This document shows positions 1 through 7,108 of a DNA stretch of 7,108 nt, piece by piece. The position numbers were made by a program, and so were the translations under genes. Source of the stretch: Endomicrobiia bacterium (GTDB taxonomy: Bacteria > Elusimicrobiota > Endomicrobiia > Endomicrobiales > Endomicrobiaceae). The notes beneath the pieces are model-generated. The model made no database searches. It saw only the letters and a list, made by a program, of their open reading frames with translations, and was not told the origin of the DNA. The stretch is taken from positions 1 to 7,108 of the forward strand of contig WQUP01000039.1 in assembly GCA_009782015.1 (NCBI GenBank), in the 5' to 3' direction. Position 1 is the stretch's first letter. Each line of letters opens with the position of its first letter.

Positions 1-1
1 G

Positions 2-841
2 GATAAAGCTACGGCAAGGGACACGGCGCAAAAATTAATGGACAGGCAATTAAACCGCAGATGGACGGAAAGAGATTTTATAGATATGTTTGCCAAGCTT
101 AACGCTATGGTAAAAGACGAAAAAACAGGCGATTTAGTCACGGCAAGCAAGTTGGATTTGTTTTCATTAAACAAGCAAGAGCAAGAGATTTTTCAAAATG
201 CCATCGGTTTTTTTAAACAATATTTTACTCAAAAAGAACTTATAGCGGGAAATATTACTAACTCTAACAAAAGCTTCTTTAACCTGTATGGGGCTGTCGC
301 TTTGCTTATGGGAGACTTATCGGCAGAAGATAATTTAGCGAAAAAATTAAGCGATTTAAAATATAAAAATATAAAATTCAGTCATGCGAAAGGTTTCACA
401 ATGGTAACGCTGACTGATGAATATGATAAAGAGATGACATTGCAGGCAGGCAGAAGCGGTGCATTGTACAATTCAGAAGATAAAGATAAAGCTATAGACG
501 AATTGGCATACAAAATAGATGACTTATTTAAAAATACAAAAACAATAAAAAATGAAGGTAAAGAGGAGAAATTAGAGAATCCGAATTTTGGCGATGTGCT
601 TGCTCTTTTCGGTTCGCATTTAGTGAAAGACATGCCGGCTTTGTCGGAATCTGTCGATAATTCTTTAAAAGGAATGACCGGCGAAAGCAATTTAAAAGAG
701 AAGCTGGAAAAATTCAATAAAAGAACAGAAATTGAAAAATGGAAAGTTACGGGAATCACACGCACAGGTTTTATCAAAGCTTTCGGCGGCATGCTTTTGC
801 AGATTGTGGGATATAAGCATTATTCGATACATGGTTTTTGG
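2..841 (+). other. N-terminal visible segment: hydrophilic, helical, no recognised domain
   Basis: Residues 1-280 of the visible frame are rich in Lys, Asp, Glu and Asn and contain no hydrophobic stretch long enough to cross a membrane. The pattern suggests alternating amphipathic helices; residues around 172-195 are especially charged. No catalytic motif, signal peptide or repeat was recognised. It runs directly into the first membrane helix, so it is probably the loop or domain preceding membrane block 1. The true N-terminus lies upstream, so nothing can be said about a start codon or ribosome binding site. Confidence 0.6.
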
Positions 842-3800
842 AGAGTTTCAGGCACGGTGGTATTATCTTTATTTCTTTTGGCGGCCGCTGTCTTGTTTAT
901 TGCTTCGGGATTGTTTCCGGCATTTGCTGCAACTTGGCCTCTAGTCGGTTTTATACATTCTTTGCCTATAATTAATATTTTTGCAATTGATATAGGCACG
1001 GCGCTGGTTAGCATGGCTTTATCTCTGCCAAAACTTATATTCGGGAAAACTAAAAGCGCGCAGGCAAAAGGCAAATTTGTGCTGACGGCTTCCATATTTT
1101 CCGTGTATCTCGGAGGTTTTCTCGGAGGGTCTTTTGTCAGGGGATTGGCCAATGCTGTTTCTAAAGTTGTTACTGCGTATGCTGCTTCTGCGCCTTTTCT
1201 AAACATAGCGTTTCCTGCGGTTACTGTGGTGCTTTCTATTGCCGTGTTATTAATAATTGCCGTGCCTACGTTTAAATCCATTTGGGACTGGGTCAATAAT
1301 ATTGACGGCTTGCGTAAGAATTTAAAAGAAAGTGGTCTAAAGACAGATAAAGACATAGCCAAAGGAATGATTTATCAGGCAGTAGGCGGAATTTTAATAC
1401 TGGGAGTAGTGGTCGGGGCTTTGGGCAGCGGTCTTGCAGTTATTTTGGGCGCTTCGCTTATACCTATGTTCCTGTTGCTTTCAGGCGGGAGCGCCTTTAT
1501 TGCATTGCTTGCAGGATTTTGGCTGCTGATAAAGGGTTCTCGAATGGGCGGAAAGTACACAGAAAAAGATTTCGGCAAAACTATGGGCGCAAGGTATGAA
1601 GAATTATTAGAGGTACAGAAACATAAAGAGCTTGTTCAGGGGCAAAACTTTGATGACGTTCTTGACGATTTAATTCAAGAGTTGGATGTAAAAGGACAGC
1701 TGTCCGCAAAAAAGAAAGAGAAAGAGCGCTTGATGGGAACAGAAGATGAGAATGGAAAAAGAACAAGAGATTTCTCAATGTTAGAGAGTGCGGATGCAAA
1801 CAAGTTTTTACGCCATTTGTTTGACGATTTGGCAAGGGGAAAATTTAAGCAGCTGAGCCTTTACAGCATACCAAAACGCAATATTCACGCTCAAACGTAC
1901 ATTGAAGATATGCGTTGGGATGGTATTTTTATTTTATCTGCAAAATCTTTTGACAACGGGCAAAGCATGTTCGGCTATTTTGCAAGAAGGTCCCGTAATA
2001 GTTGGGAAGAAACATATAACGGAAAAATTATCGGTAAAGATAGCGAAGTGCAGAAAGCGCTAGAAAAGGTAACAAATCAGCAAGACAAAGAAGCGATAAA
2101 AACATTTATTGATCAGCTTGCATCACCTCATGAAAAGGATATTGTCAGCATTCCAAATTTAACAACTGAAGGAGGCAGGCAGGCGCTTGGATTGATAATA
2201 TTTGAGGTAGAAGAGTGGTTCCATCGCAAGGTTCTTGACGAGGGCGGCGCCATTGAAGATATAGCAAGGCAGATATATAAAGTTCACAGGCAATTTGCCG
2301 TAACAAACGGAGATAAACAATACGTTGATGCTTTAAGATTTGTCATGAAACAGCGTTATCTTACGGGAGACAGAGACGGCTCATACGCATACGGCTCTTT
2401 GGCAAATGCTTATGCTGCTATCGGCCGTAAAATAAAAGCCGGAGAAAATATAATTCCGGAAGAGGAGTATTTTTACAATAATTATGAAAAATATAAAGCT
2501 CTTGTTCCAACAAAGTTAAGCACGGCTGTAAATTATTCGTTAACCGGCTCCGTTCATCTTACGGATAAAGGAAAATTGGATAGATTCGATGACATTAACG
2601 CTATTTCATTTAAGAATGGCGAAGAGATTGCGAAATTTATAAAAGATTTGTCTGTGAGCAGTCCAAGGTTTAAAACGCTTGCCGATGAATTGGACGGACA
2701 AGGTGCGGATGCAATCGAAGGTATATTAAAAAAGAAAGAGTATGCGGAGATATTATCCGGCTTTTTTGACGGAGGTATAAAAAAGACTCATGATAATAAA
2801 TTTGAAGCAGCGGTCAGTTTTAGAGGATTTCTAAACGTAATAGGGTTTAGTAATCCGGAATTTAAAGCGCTTGCCAATGAATTAATAGCAGTATACGATA
2901 TAAGAAATACTTTGACTATGCAAGAGTTTGCAAGACAGGCATACGATATCATATTCATGCATCAATACGAAGTTTCAAAATTATACACAACTAAGGATTT
3001 TGGTATATCAGGTGTTTTTGACAAAGTACTAAAAAAGTTAAAAGCCGTACGCACGGCTGAATTATGCGGCGTTGAGCTTTCGTTATATGGCAAAGCTGAA
3101 AATTTAAATTTAATAGTAGGAGCTAACAAAAATGCTGGCATAATGCCGGACTATTGGACATATACCCCAAATGCCTTTATGGATAATCTTGACGCATTTA
3201 CCGGATATGCGCCTACTCATCCTGAGTCTATGTTTGAGGAAACTACTTTATGGATGATGGGGCAAACATCAAATCTTACGATAATAAACCCTATTTTAAG
3301 CACAATGGGCGGAGAGCTTGGCGATGACGGCAAGCCGTTAATTGTGGAATACTTTTTGTATGCAAAAGATGATCAGGAACCGTGGATGGAAATAGTACAG
3401 ATAGGCAATACATATTACGAGGTCGATAAACGCACAGGGCGTATGAAGATGAGCAGCGGAACAACGGCATACGGCAAAGTAGGAGGGTTTATAGAGGCTA
3501 TTTTAAGCAATCTCGGCATGACAGATACTGCGGAAGACTCCGGATCCCTTATGTCCGTGCAAGGCGCATACTTCATAGGCGCGCAGGACAGAGAGTCAAG
3601 CCCAGAGGCCGTAACTACCAATGCCAATTGGAGAACCTGGTGGCGCGGCGTTACCCCGTACGGCACTACCGAAAGATATTCTTTTTCGCCGTCGTTGTTT
3701 GTAAAGAATATACTGACGGAGTTTTTATTGCAGTCGCAGGGAAAGAAAGACCAGGGATATGATTTAAGATTGTCCACATATATACTCAATTATCATTATA

Positions 3801-6800
3801 TAAGCTCCATATTTGCGGCAGCTTTTGTAACAATCGTGCCTATGATTATGCTTTTTACAAACTTTGCATTTCTTACGCCTTTTGTGTTTGCCATTACAGT
3901 TTCTTTCGGCTTTTTGATGCAGTCGGTAAATACCGGACTTCTTGCGGTATATTTAAAAGAAACAGGTTCCTTAGGAGAATCATTTAAAAAATTGGGGCGC
4001 GCCATATATTTGGGGTTCCCGTCGTTTACTGCCCAGATAACTTCTTTTTTTAGCGGGGTGTTAAGCGCTTTAAATGAAAAGTTTTCTTTTCTTCCTTCAA
4101 CTAAAACGCTCGGTAAAGATAATGAAGATGGATATAGCAAGAGGAAAGATTATATTAAGATTGACGGTAAAGTTCTAGGAGTTTTGGGTTTGTTTGCAGT
4201 CGGAATTACTTCTATATTGATTGTATCCATGACATTGCTTACGATGGGCTGGTCTGTGGTCGCGTTAGTCACTGTTGCTCTAGCGCTAATAGCCGTGAAT
4301 TCTATTGTATTGCTTACTTCAAAGGCATTTATCGCCGGCGCAAGCTATTACGGCATATTTGTCGATGAAAATGACGAAGAGACAACGGAAAATGTAAAAG
4401 CTTTCTATAAAGTTTTTGTGCCTTTTCATAGTATTACAAGCAAAGCTCCGTTTGGAATAGGTTTTATGCTCAGTGCAGTGCAGTTAATAATCTTCGGCTC
4501 ATTGGCGGCCGTGGGATTAATTTTGGGTTTTATTTTGGATGCGATGCTTTTAAAGCCTTTCTTTGATATCAGTATTGTTCAAGGAATTCTTATAAGAAAA
4601 TGGAAAGGATGGGAAGAAGAAAAACACGATTTTAAACCGGTTCAAAGCACATTTGAACGCACATTAAGAACGGATGATTTTACTTTAAGAGATTTCCCTG
4701 CAATACTTGAAAAAATAAAAGCAGTAAGTCCGAAAGTTTATGATGCTTTTGTTGAAAAAATAAACCCGGGTGAAGAAGGCATAGATAAATGGTTGGATTC
4801 AAAAATATGGGAAAACCAAGAAACAAGAAAACAGCAAAATTCAAAATCAAGAGTTAAAACAAAAGAACTTATAATTAAAGCTTACAATTCCGCAAATAAA
4901 TCTGCAAACTACGCGGTAAATAATGTAGACCTCGGTATAAAATTCAGAAGCTTTATGCGTTTTGCCGCATCAGAAGGCTACGATAAAATCCTAAAATTTT
5001 TAGCTCCTGATAAAGTTCCCGGAGAAAAGTGGTATACGTCTTTTCTGAAACCTCATAAAATAACAAGCATTATATCAATATTTGCTTTCATTTCTACGCC
5101 ATTGTTTGCAGTGTTTGGAGTTTCTTGGGCATATCTCCCGTTGGTGGCATCAGTGGCAGTGCTGCTATTCTATAGTCCGATATATAGGTACTATATTGAG
5201 CGGCGTGATAAAATAAATGAAATAAGAAAGTTGGAAGCGGAATCTAAGTCTAATCAAAAACAAGCGAACCCTGAAAATTCGTTATCCGGCAGAAACGTCG
5301 TCGGAAAGTTAAATATGGTGCTAACTTTACCGATGCTTTTGCTGGCTGCTTCCAATACATGGGGTTGGGAAAAACCGTTCTGGATTACTGTTATTGCGGT
5401 GAGTATAATAATAAGAATAGCAGGTATGATAATGAATAAATTTTACGATAATAAAATTAAAAAACTTGCCGAAAAACAAAAAATGGCTGATCTATCAGAT
5501 AATGCCGATAAACAGGCGAAAAAAGCCTCGCCGGCTAAAAAAGCAAAACCGGATAATACCGGCGGCAAAGTCAATGTGATTATATGGCCGCTTTTGGCTG
5601 CCATTATCGCTCTTGCCACGCACCAAGTGCTTTGGTTTATAATTCCCACCGTAGTTGCATTGTTATTCCTTATAGCCAAGAAAATAATAATTAGCGTAAC
5701 TAATATTACGCCCGAACAGAAAGCCGCAAAAGCCGCGGAGAAGGCAAAACAAGCCGAAGCAAAAAAGCTGGCAAAAGAAACAGCTGACGCGGAAAAGCTT
5801 GCAGCGGAGCAGAGAGCAAAGCAGGAGAAAACAGACGAGGAAAAAGCCAAGCTTGAAAGACAGGCTAATGAAGAACAAGCAAAGCAAGCCGAAGATGCAA
5901 GATTGGAAAGAGAAAAACAATTTGCAGCGGAGCAGCAAGCTGACAAAGCAAAACTTGAAGAAGCAAATAAAGCTAAAGAAGAGGCAAAGCAGGCCGAATT
6001 GGATAGGAAAGCAAAAGAAGACATTGCAAAGAAGGACATTGCAAAGGAAAACAATTTTACTTTGGATAAGGACGCATTGAATATGTCCGTTGCCGATATA
6101 AAGAAAGCAATAGACAGATTATCCAAAATACCTAAACTAGATGACGCTAAAATACCGGAGATATCCGGAAGAGTGATAAAAAACATAGTTGAAGACAGCA
6201 CATGGCTAAAGACTGTGGAAAAATTGCTTGAAAACAGAGGTATAGCGGTTGGCTTGGAAAATATTCTAAATCCGCCGCTTTCCATAGTTGCTTTAAAAGA
6301 GTTGTTTGACTCCATAAATCCATTTGCCAAAACCGTCAAAGGCGTTGGGGAAATGGTGTCGAAGTGGATGGGCGCGCGTATGTACGGTGACAGAACTTCA
6401 AACGTGGCAACGGGCGGGATGCAGGCGGTTGTTCTTGGAGCCAGCGCTTCCGAAGATGAAATAGCGCAAGCGCAGGCTATGGTTTCGGCAATGAACGCCG
6501 AAGGTCTCTATGGCGCAGTGATACAAAGAGTAAACGACAGGCCTTCCGGCTGGGATAGCTTGAAGCCTACGACTGTTTTGAACTTTAAGTACAACGGCGT
6601 TGAATATACCGCGAAAGTCGTGTTTTATCGTTCGGATAAGGATTCGTTCAAAAAAGAACCTGTTATTAAGGCGGTAGTGACAGTTCTGGATAAAGATAAC
6701 AATCCGCAGAAATTAGAGAAAAATGTTGTGGATGCGATATATGCGCAATCCATAAAGCAGCTTGCCTCGGACATGAAATATGATAAGGTTATGCAAAATA

Positions 6801-7108
6801 ATCTGTCTTTTGCAGGCAGCGCCATAGCCGGCATAGGTATGATTGCATACAGCGACACGCTGCTTAACGGCACAAAGGTTGAAGGAAACCTTGTCATTGA
6901 TGAAGCACAGTCCGGATCGCTTGAATTGACAATGAAAGAAGCAGTGCAAAATAAATATTTTAACGAAGATATGACGCTGAGAAATGTAAATGCATTGCTC
7001 GATGAAATTACAGTAAAAGCTTTAAGAGCCGAGACAGGCTTCCAGCGCGCCGGAGTAAGCGGGCTATATCGGACCGATAGATATTTAAGCGAAGCGGTGA
7101 TGTCCACT
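2..7108 (+). CDS. Giant multi-domain membrane protein, internal fragment (both ends missing)
   Basis: A single reading frame is open from base 2 to base 7108, giving 2,369 codons with no in-frame TAA, TAG or TGA. Neither a start nor a stop is visible, so the real protein is longer. I do not recognise it as a named family. In order it shows a hydrophilic part (residues 1-280), a multi-helix membrane block (281-514), a large soluble region (515-1265), a second membrane block (1266-1518), a charged segment (1519-1684), three membrane hairpins (1685-1902), a coiled coil (1904-2016) and a soluble C-terminal part (2017-2369). Residues 1161-1369 hold motifs arranged as in GT2 processive glycosyltransferases, with degenerate catalytic residues. 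The only cysteine is residue 1022. Composition is protein-like throughout, and codon choice looks even along the frame, with no sign of a frameshift or of two genes joined by sequencing error. The function is unknown. A role at the cell envelope, perhaps linked to a surface polysaccharide, is inferred from the membrane segments and GT2-like motifs only. Confidence 0.95.
842..1543 (+). other. Membrane block 1 (about six to eight transmembrane helices)
   Basis: Residues 281-514 contain successive hydrophobic stretches: about 282-306, 313-343 (long, with a central Pro, possibly two helices), 359-382 (Gly-rich), 404-424, and a long run at 456-513 that could hold two or three helices. The interruptions carry positive charges, for example the Lys-rich stretch near residues 346-358 and the polar stretch 425-455 containing Lys and Arg. 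This suggests those loops are cytoplasmic by the positive-inside rule. The helices are rich in Gly, Ala, Ser, Val and Leu. No transporter signature, ATP-binding motif or ion-channel motif was seen. The exact helix count is an estimate by eye. Confidence 0.8.
1544..3478 (+). other. Large soluble region between the membrane blocks, function unknown
   Basis: Residues 515-1159 are hydrophilic and separate the two membrane blocks. They begin with a Lys/Glu-rich helical stretch (about 530-590) and continue into mixed alpha/beta-looking sequence. Around 735-762 there is a helix with Glu735, Glu737, Glu738, Trp739 and His741, and a further His762. Residues 780-860 contain Tyr- and Arg-rich sequence, and 860-1000 look mainly helical. 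The single cysteine of the visible protein is residue 1022. Residues near 1040-1155 become richer in aromatic residues and Gly and lead into the GT2-like motifs. In a GT2-type synthase the nucleotide-sugar-binding half of the GT-A fold would sit just upstream of residue 1160. I could not identify a convincing DxD motif there, although acidic pairs occur near residues 1107 and 1122. Confidence 0.55.
3479..4108 (+). other. Possible degenerate GT2-like glycosyltransferase C-terminal half with its membrane part
   Basis: Seen: Gly1161-Gly1162-Phe1163, then Thr-Ala-Glu1178-Asp1179, then Ser-Pro1201-Glu1202-Ala-Val, then a Trp/Arg cluster reading NWRTWWRG (residues 1209-1216). About 50 residues later comes a membrane pair (1266-1318), an amphipathic stretch (about 1323-1357) and the motif FSFLPSTKT (1361-1369). 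Known for processive GT2 enzymes such as cellulose, hyaluronan and related synthases: a GGF after the acceptor region, a (T)ED catalytic base, a following PE, the QxxRW motif 35-40 residues after ED, then membrane and interfacial helices and an F-x-(x)-T-(P)-K motif. The spacing from ED to the Trp/Arg cluster here is about 34 residues. Inferred: this is a diverged GT2-like module. Against it: Gln and Arg of QxxRW are not conserved in register, and no clear DxD was found upstream. It may be inactive or a chance resemblance. Confidence 0.38.
3797..4555 (+). other. Membrane block 2 (about six transmembrane helices plus an interfacial helix)
   Basis: Hydrophobic stretches occupy residues about 1266-1318 (two helices with a short polar turn), 1391-1447 (two helices around a Met-Gly-Trp turn) and 1484-1517 (one long or two short helices). 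Between the first and second pairs lies an amphipathic stretch with Lys and Arg (about 1323-1357), then FSFLPSTKT and a charged linker (1370-1388). Between the second and third lies a charged loop (about 1448-1483) with a run of Glu, Asp and Asn. The order of a membrane pair, amphipathic helix and TK motif resembles the C-terminal half of GT2 synthases. The helix pair at 1391-1447 also resembles the later hairpins of this protein, sharing a Gly-Lys-Val start and a central Trp. Confidence 0.75.
4556..5053 (+). other. Charged soluble segment between membrane block 2 and the hairpin repeats
   Basis: Residues 1519-1684 are hydrophilic and probably helical, with abundant Lys, Glu and Arg (for example the Lys/Trp/Glu-rich stretch near 1528-1540 and the Lys/Arg/Gln-rich stretch near 1602-1622). 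No known motif was recognised. The net positive character next to membrane helices suggests a cytoplasmic location. It ends immediately before the first hairpin. Confidence 0.55.
5054..5707 (+). repeat. Three consecutive membrane hairpins with charged linkers (diverged protein repeats)
   Basis: Three two-helix hairpins occupy residues about 1685-1733, 1768-1815 and 1855-1902. Each begins with a short HK or GK motif followed by a hydrophobic residue (HKIT, GKLN, GKVN), has one helix, a turn with tryptophan, and a second helix rich in Val, Ile and Ala (with segments VASVAV, VIAVSI and VVALLF). Each ends in positively charged residues. The first two are followed by Lys/Glu-rich linkers of about 35-40 residues and the third leads into the long coiled coil. 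The second and third share Gly-Lys-x-Asn and a Pro in the first helix. The repeats are visible only at protein level and are well diverged, so the duplication is inferred to be old. The positive ends suggest the linkers are cytoplasmic and the Trp turns lie outside. Confidence 0.6.
5711..6049 (+). other. Ala/Lys/Glu/Gln-rich coiled coil
   Basis: Residues 1904-2016 are made up almost wholly of Ala, Lys, Glu, Gln, Arg and Asp with regularly spaced Leu and Ala, no Gly, and a single Pro at the start. This is the composition of a long single alpha helix or coiled coil, as in TolA-type linkers. It begins eight or so residues after the third membrane hairpin. It contains internal DNA repeats: a 14-base exact repeat at 5799-5812 and 5922-5935 (41 codons apart, coding for an Ala-Ala-Glu-Gln motif) and a 15-base tandem pair near its end (6020-6049). 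It probably acts as a rigid spacer or oligomerisation segment. Low-complexity regions like this give misleading similarity hits. Confidence 0.85.
6020..6049 (+). repeat. Short in-frame tandem duplication (2 x 15 bases)
   Basis: Two adjacent 15-base units start with the same 12 bases (gacattgcaaag) and differ at two of the last three bases, giving the peptides DIAKK and DIAKE. The unit length is a multiple of three, so the frame is kept. This looks like a recent slippage or duplication event at the end of the coiled coil. Confidence 0.85.
6050..7108 (+). other. C-terminal visible region: soluble, mixed alpha/beta, function unknown
   Basis: Residues 2017-2369 have no long membrane segment. After the coiled coil there is a helical part (about 2030-2110). 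A Gly/Met-rich stretch around residues 2125-2145 follows. Then come alternating hydrophobic and polar strands, for example around 2180-2235, where a Tyr-Asn-Gly-Val-Glu-Tyr turn and a strand ending in a Leu-Asp-Lys-Asp-Asn turn suggest a beta-sheet domain. A weakly hydrophobic Ala/Gly/Ile stretch near 2268-2284 is probably too short and polar to be a membrane helix. The region continues beyond the window with no stop codon. No family was recognised. Confidence 0.5.

Noticed and set aside
732..944. + strand 70-codon frame overlapping the first membrane helix
   Set aside because: It is out of frame within the main gene, and no ribosome binding site at its start was evident.
382..1835. Several - strand open frames (382-792, 820-1362, 1375-1578, 1581-1835)
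   Set aside because: All lie opposite the continuous + frame and show unnatural composition with no recognisable domain.
2169..2175. Strong Shine-Dalgarno-like sequence aaggagg
   Set aside because: It lies inside the coding frame, and I see no start codon at a proper distance downstream (the nearest in-frame TTG is about 16 bases away), so it is most likely just Glu-Gly-Gly codons.
2774..2791. GGAGG followed by an ATG about 13 bases later
   Set aside because: The ATG is out of frame with the main gene and no sizeable open frame follows it.
3415..4140. Two - strand open frames (3415-3789 and 3796-4140)
   Set aside because: They are antisense to the GT2-like motifs and membrane block 2, which make better protein sense.
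5799..6080. + strand 93-codon frame overlapping the coiled coil
   Set aside because: It is a shifted reading of the same repetitive AAG/CAA/GAA-rich DNA, made only of Lys, Gln, Arg and Ser-rich sequence.
5443..6339. 298-codon open frame on the - strand rich in Ser, Ala, Phe and Cys
   Set aside because: It is the antisense of the Lys/Glu/Ala coiled coil and hairpins. GCA/GAA/AAA-type codons read backwards give Cys/Phe/Ser/Leu-rich sequence without stops. It lies wholly inside the well-supported + frame.
6625..7107. - strand open frames near the right edge
   Set aside because: Antisense shadows of the continuing + frame.
1..7108. CRISPR array, tRNA, rRNA, insertion sequence, promoter or terminator
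   Set aside because: I saw no regularly spaced direct repeats, terminal inverted repeats, RNA gene signatures or stem-loop with T-run outside coding sequence, and there is no intergenic space in the window.

Overview
The whole window lies inside one gene. The + strand frame starting at base 2 has no stop codon (TAA, TAG or TGA) through base 7108. That is 2,369 codons, open at both ends, so the true start, stop, promoter and neighbouring genes are all outside the window. No RNA gene, mobile element, CRISPR array or intergenic gap was found. Open frames on the other strand and in the other + frames look like shadows of this coding sequence.

The predicted polypeptide is a very large multi-domain membrane protein, roughly 260 kDa for the visible part. 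In order it has: a hydrophilic segment of about 280 residues; a first membrane block of about six to eight helices (842-1543); a soluble region of about 750 residues (1544-3796); a second membrane block (3797-4555); a charged soluble segment (4556-5053); three two-helix membrane hairpins separated by Lys/Glu-rich linkers (5054-5707); a strongly charged Ala/Lys/Glu/Gln coiled coil (5711-6049); and a mixed soluble region that runs off the end (6050-7108). The end of the large soluble region, together with the membrane block after it, carries motifs in the order seen in processive family 2 glycosyltransferases (GGF, then ED, then a PE and Trp/Arg-rich block, then membrane helices, an interfacial helix and an F-x-F...TK motif). 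The family's QxxRW motif is degenerate. The working hypothesis is a diverged, possibly inactive, GT2-like membrane synthase module inside a giant protein. This is inference from motif order, not a proven homology.

The organism cannot be fixed from one gene. The sequence is moderately AT-rich, with frequent ATA (Ile), TTA (Leu) and AGA/AGG (Arg) codons. TGA is not used in frame, so the standard bacterial code fits. Giant open frames with many membrane segments are a known peculiarity of Omnitrophota and some related candidate phyla, so an uncultivated bacterium of that kind is a reasonable guess, at low confidence. Only one cysteine codon occurs in all 2,369 codons.
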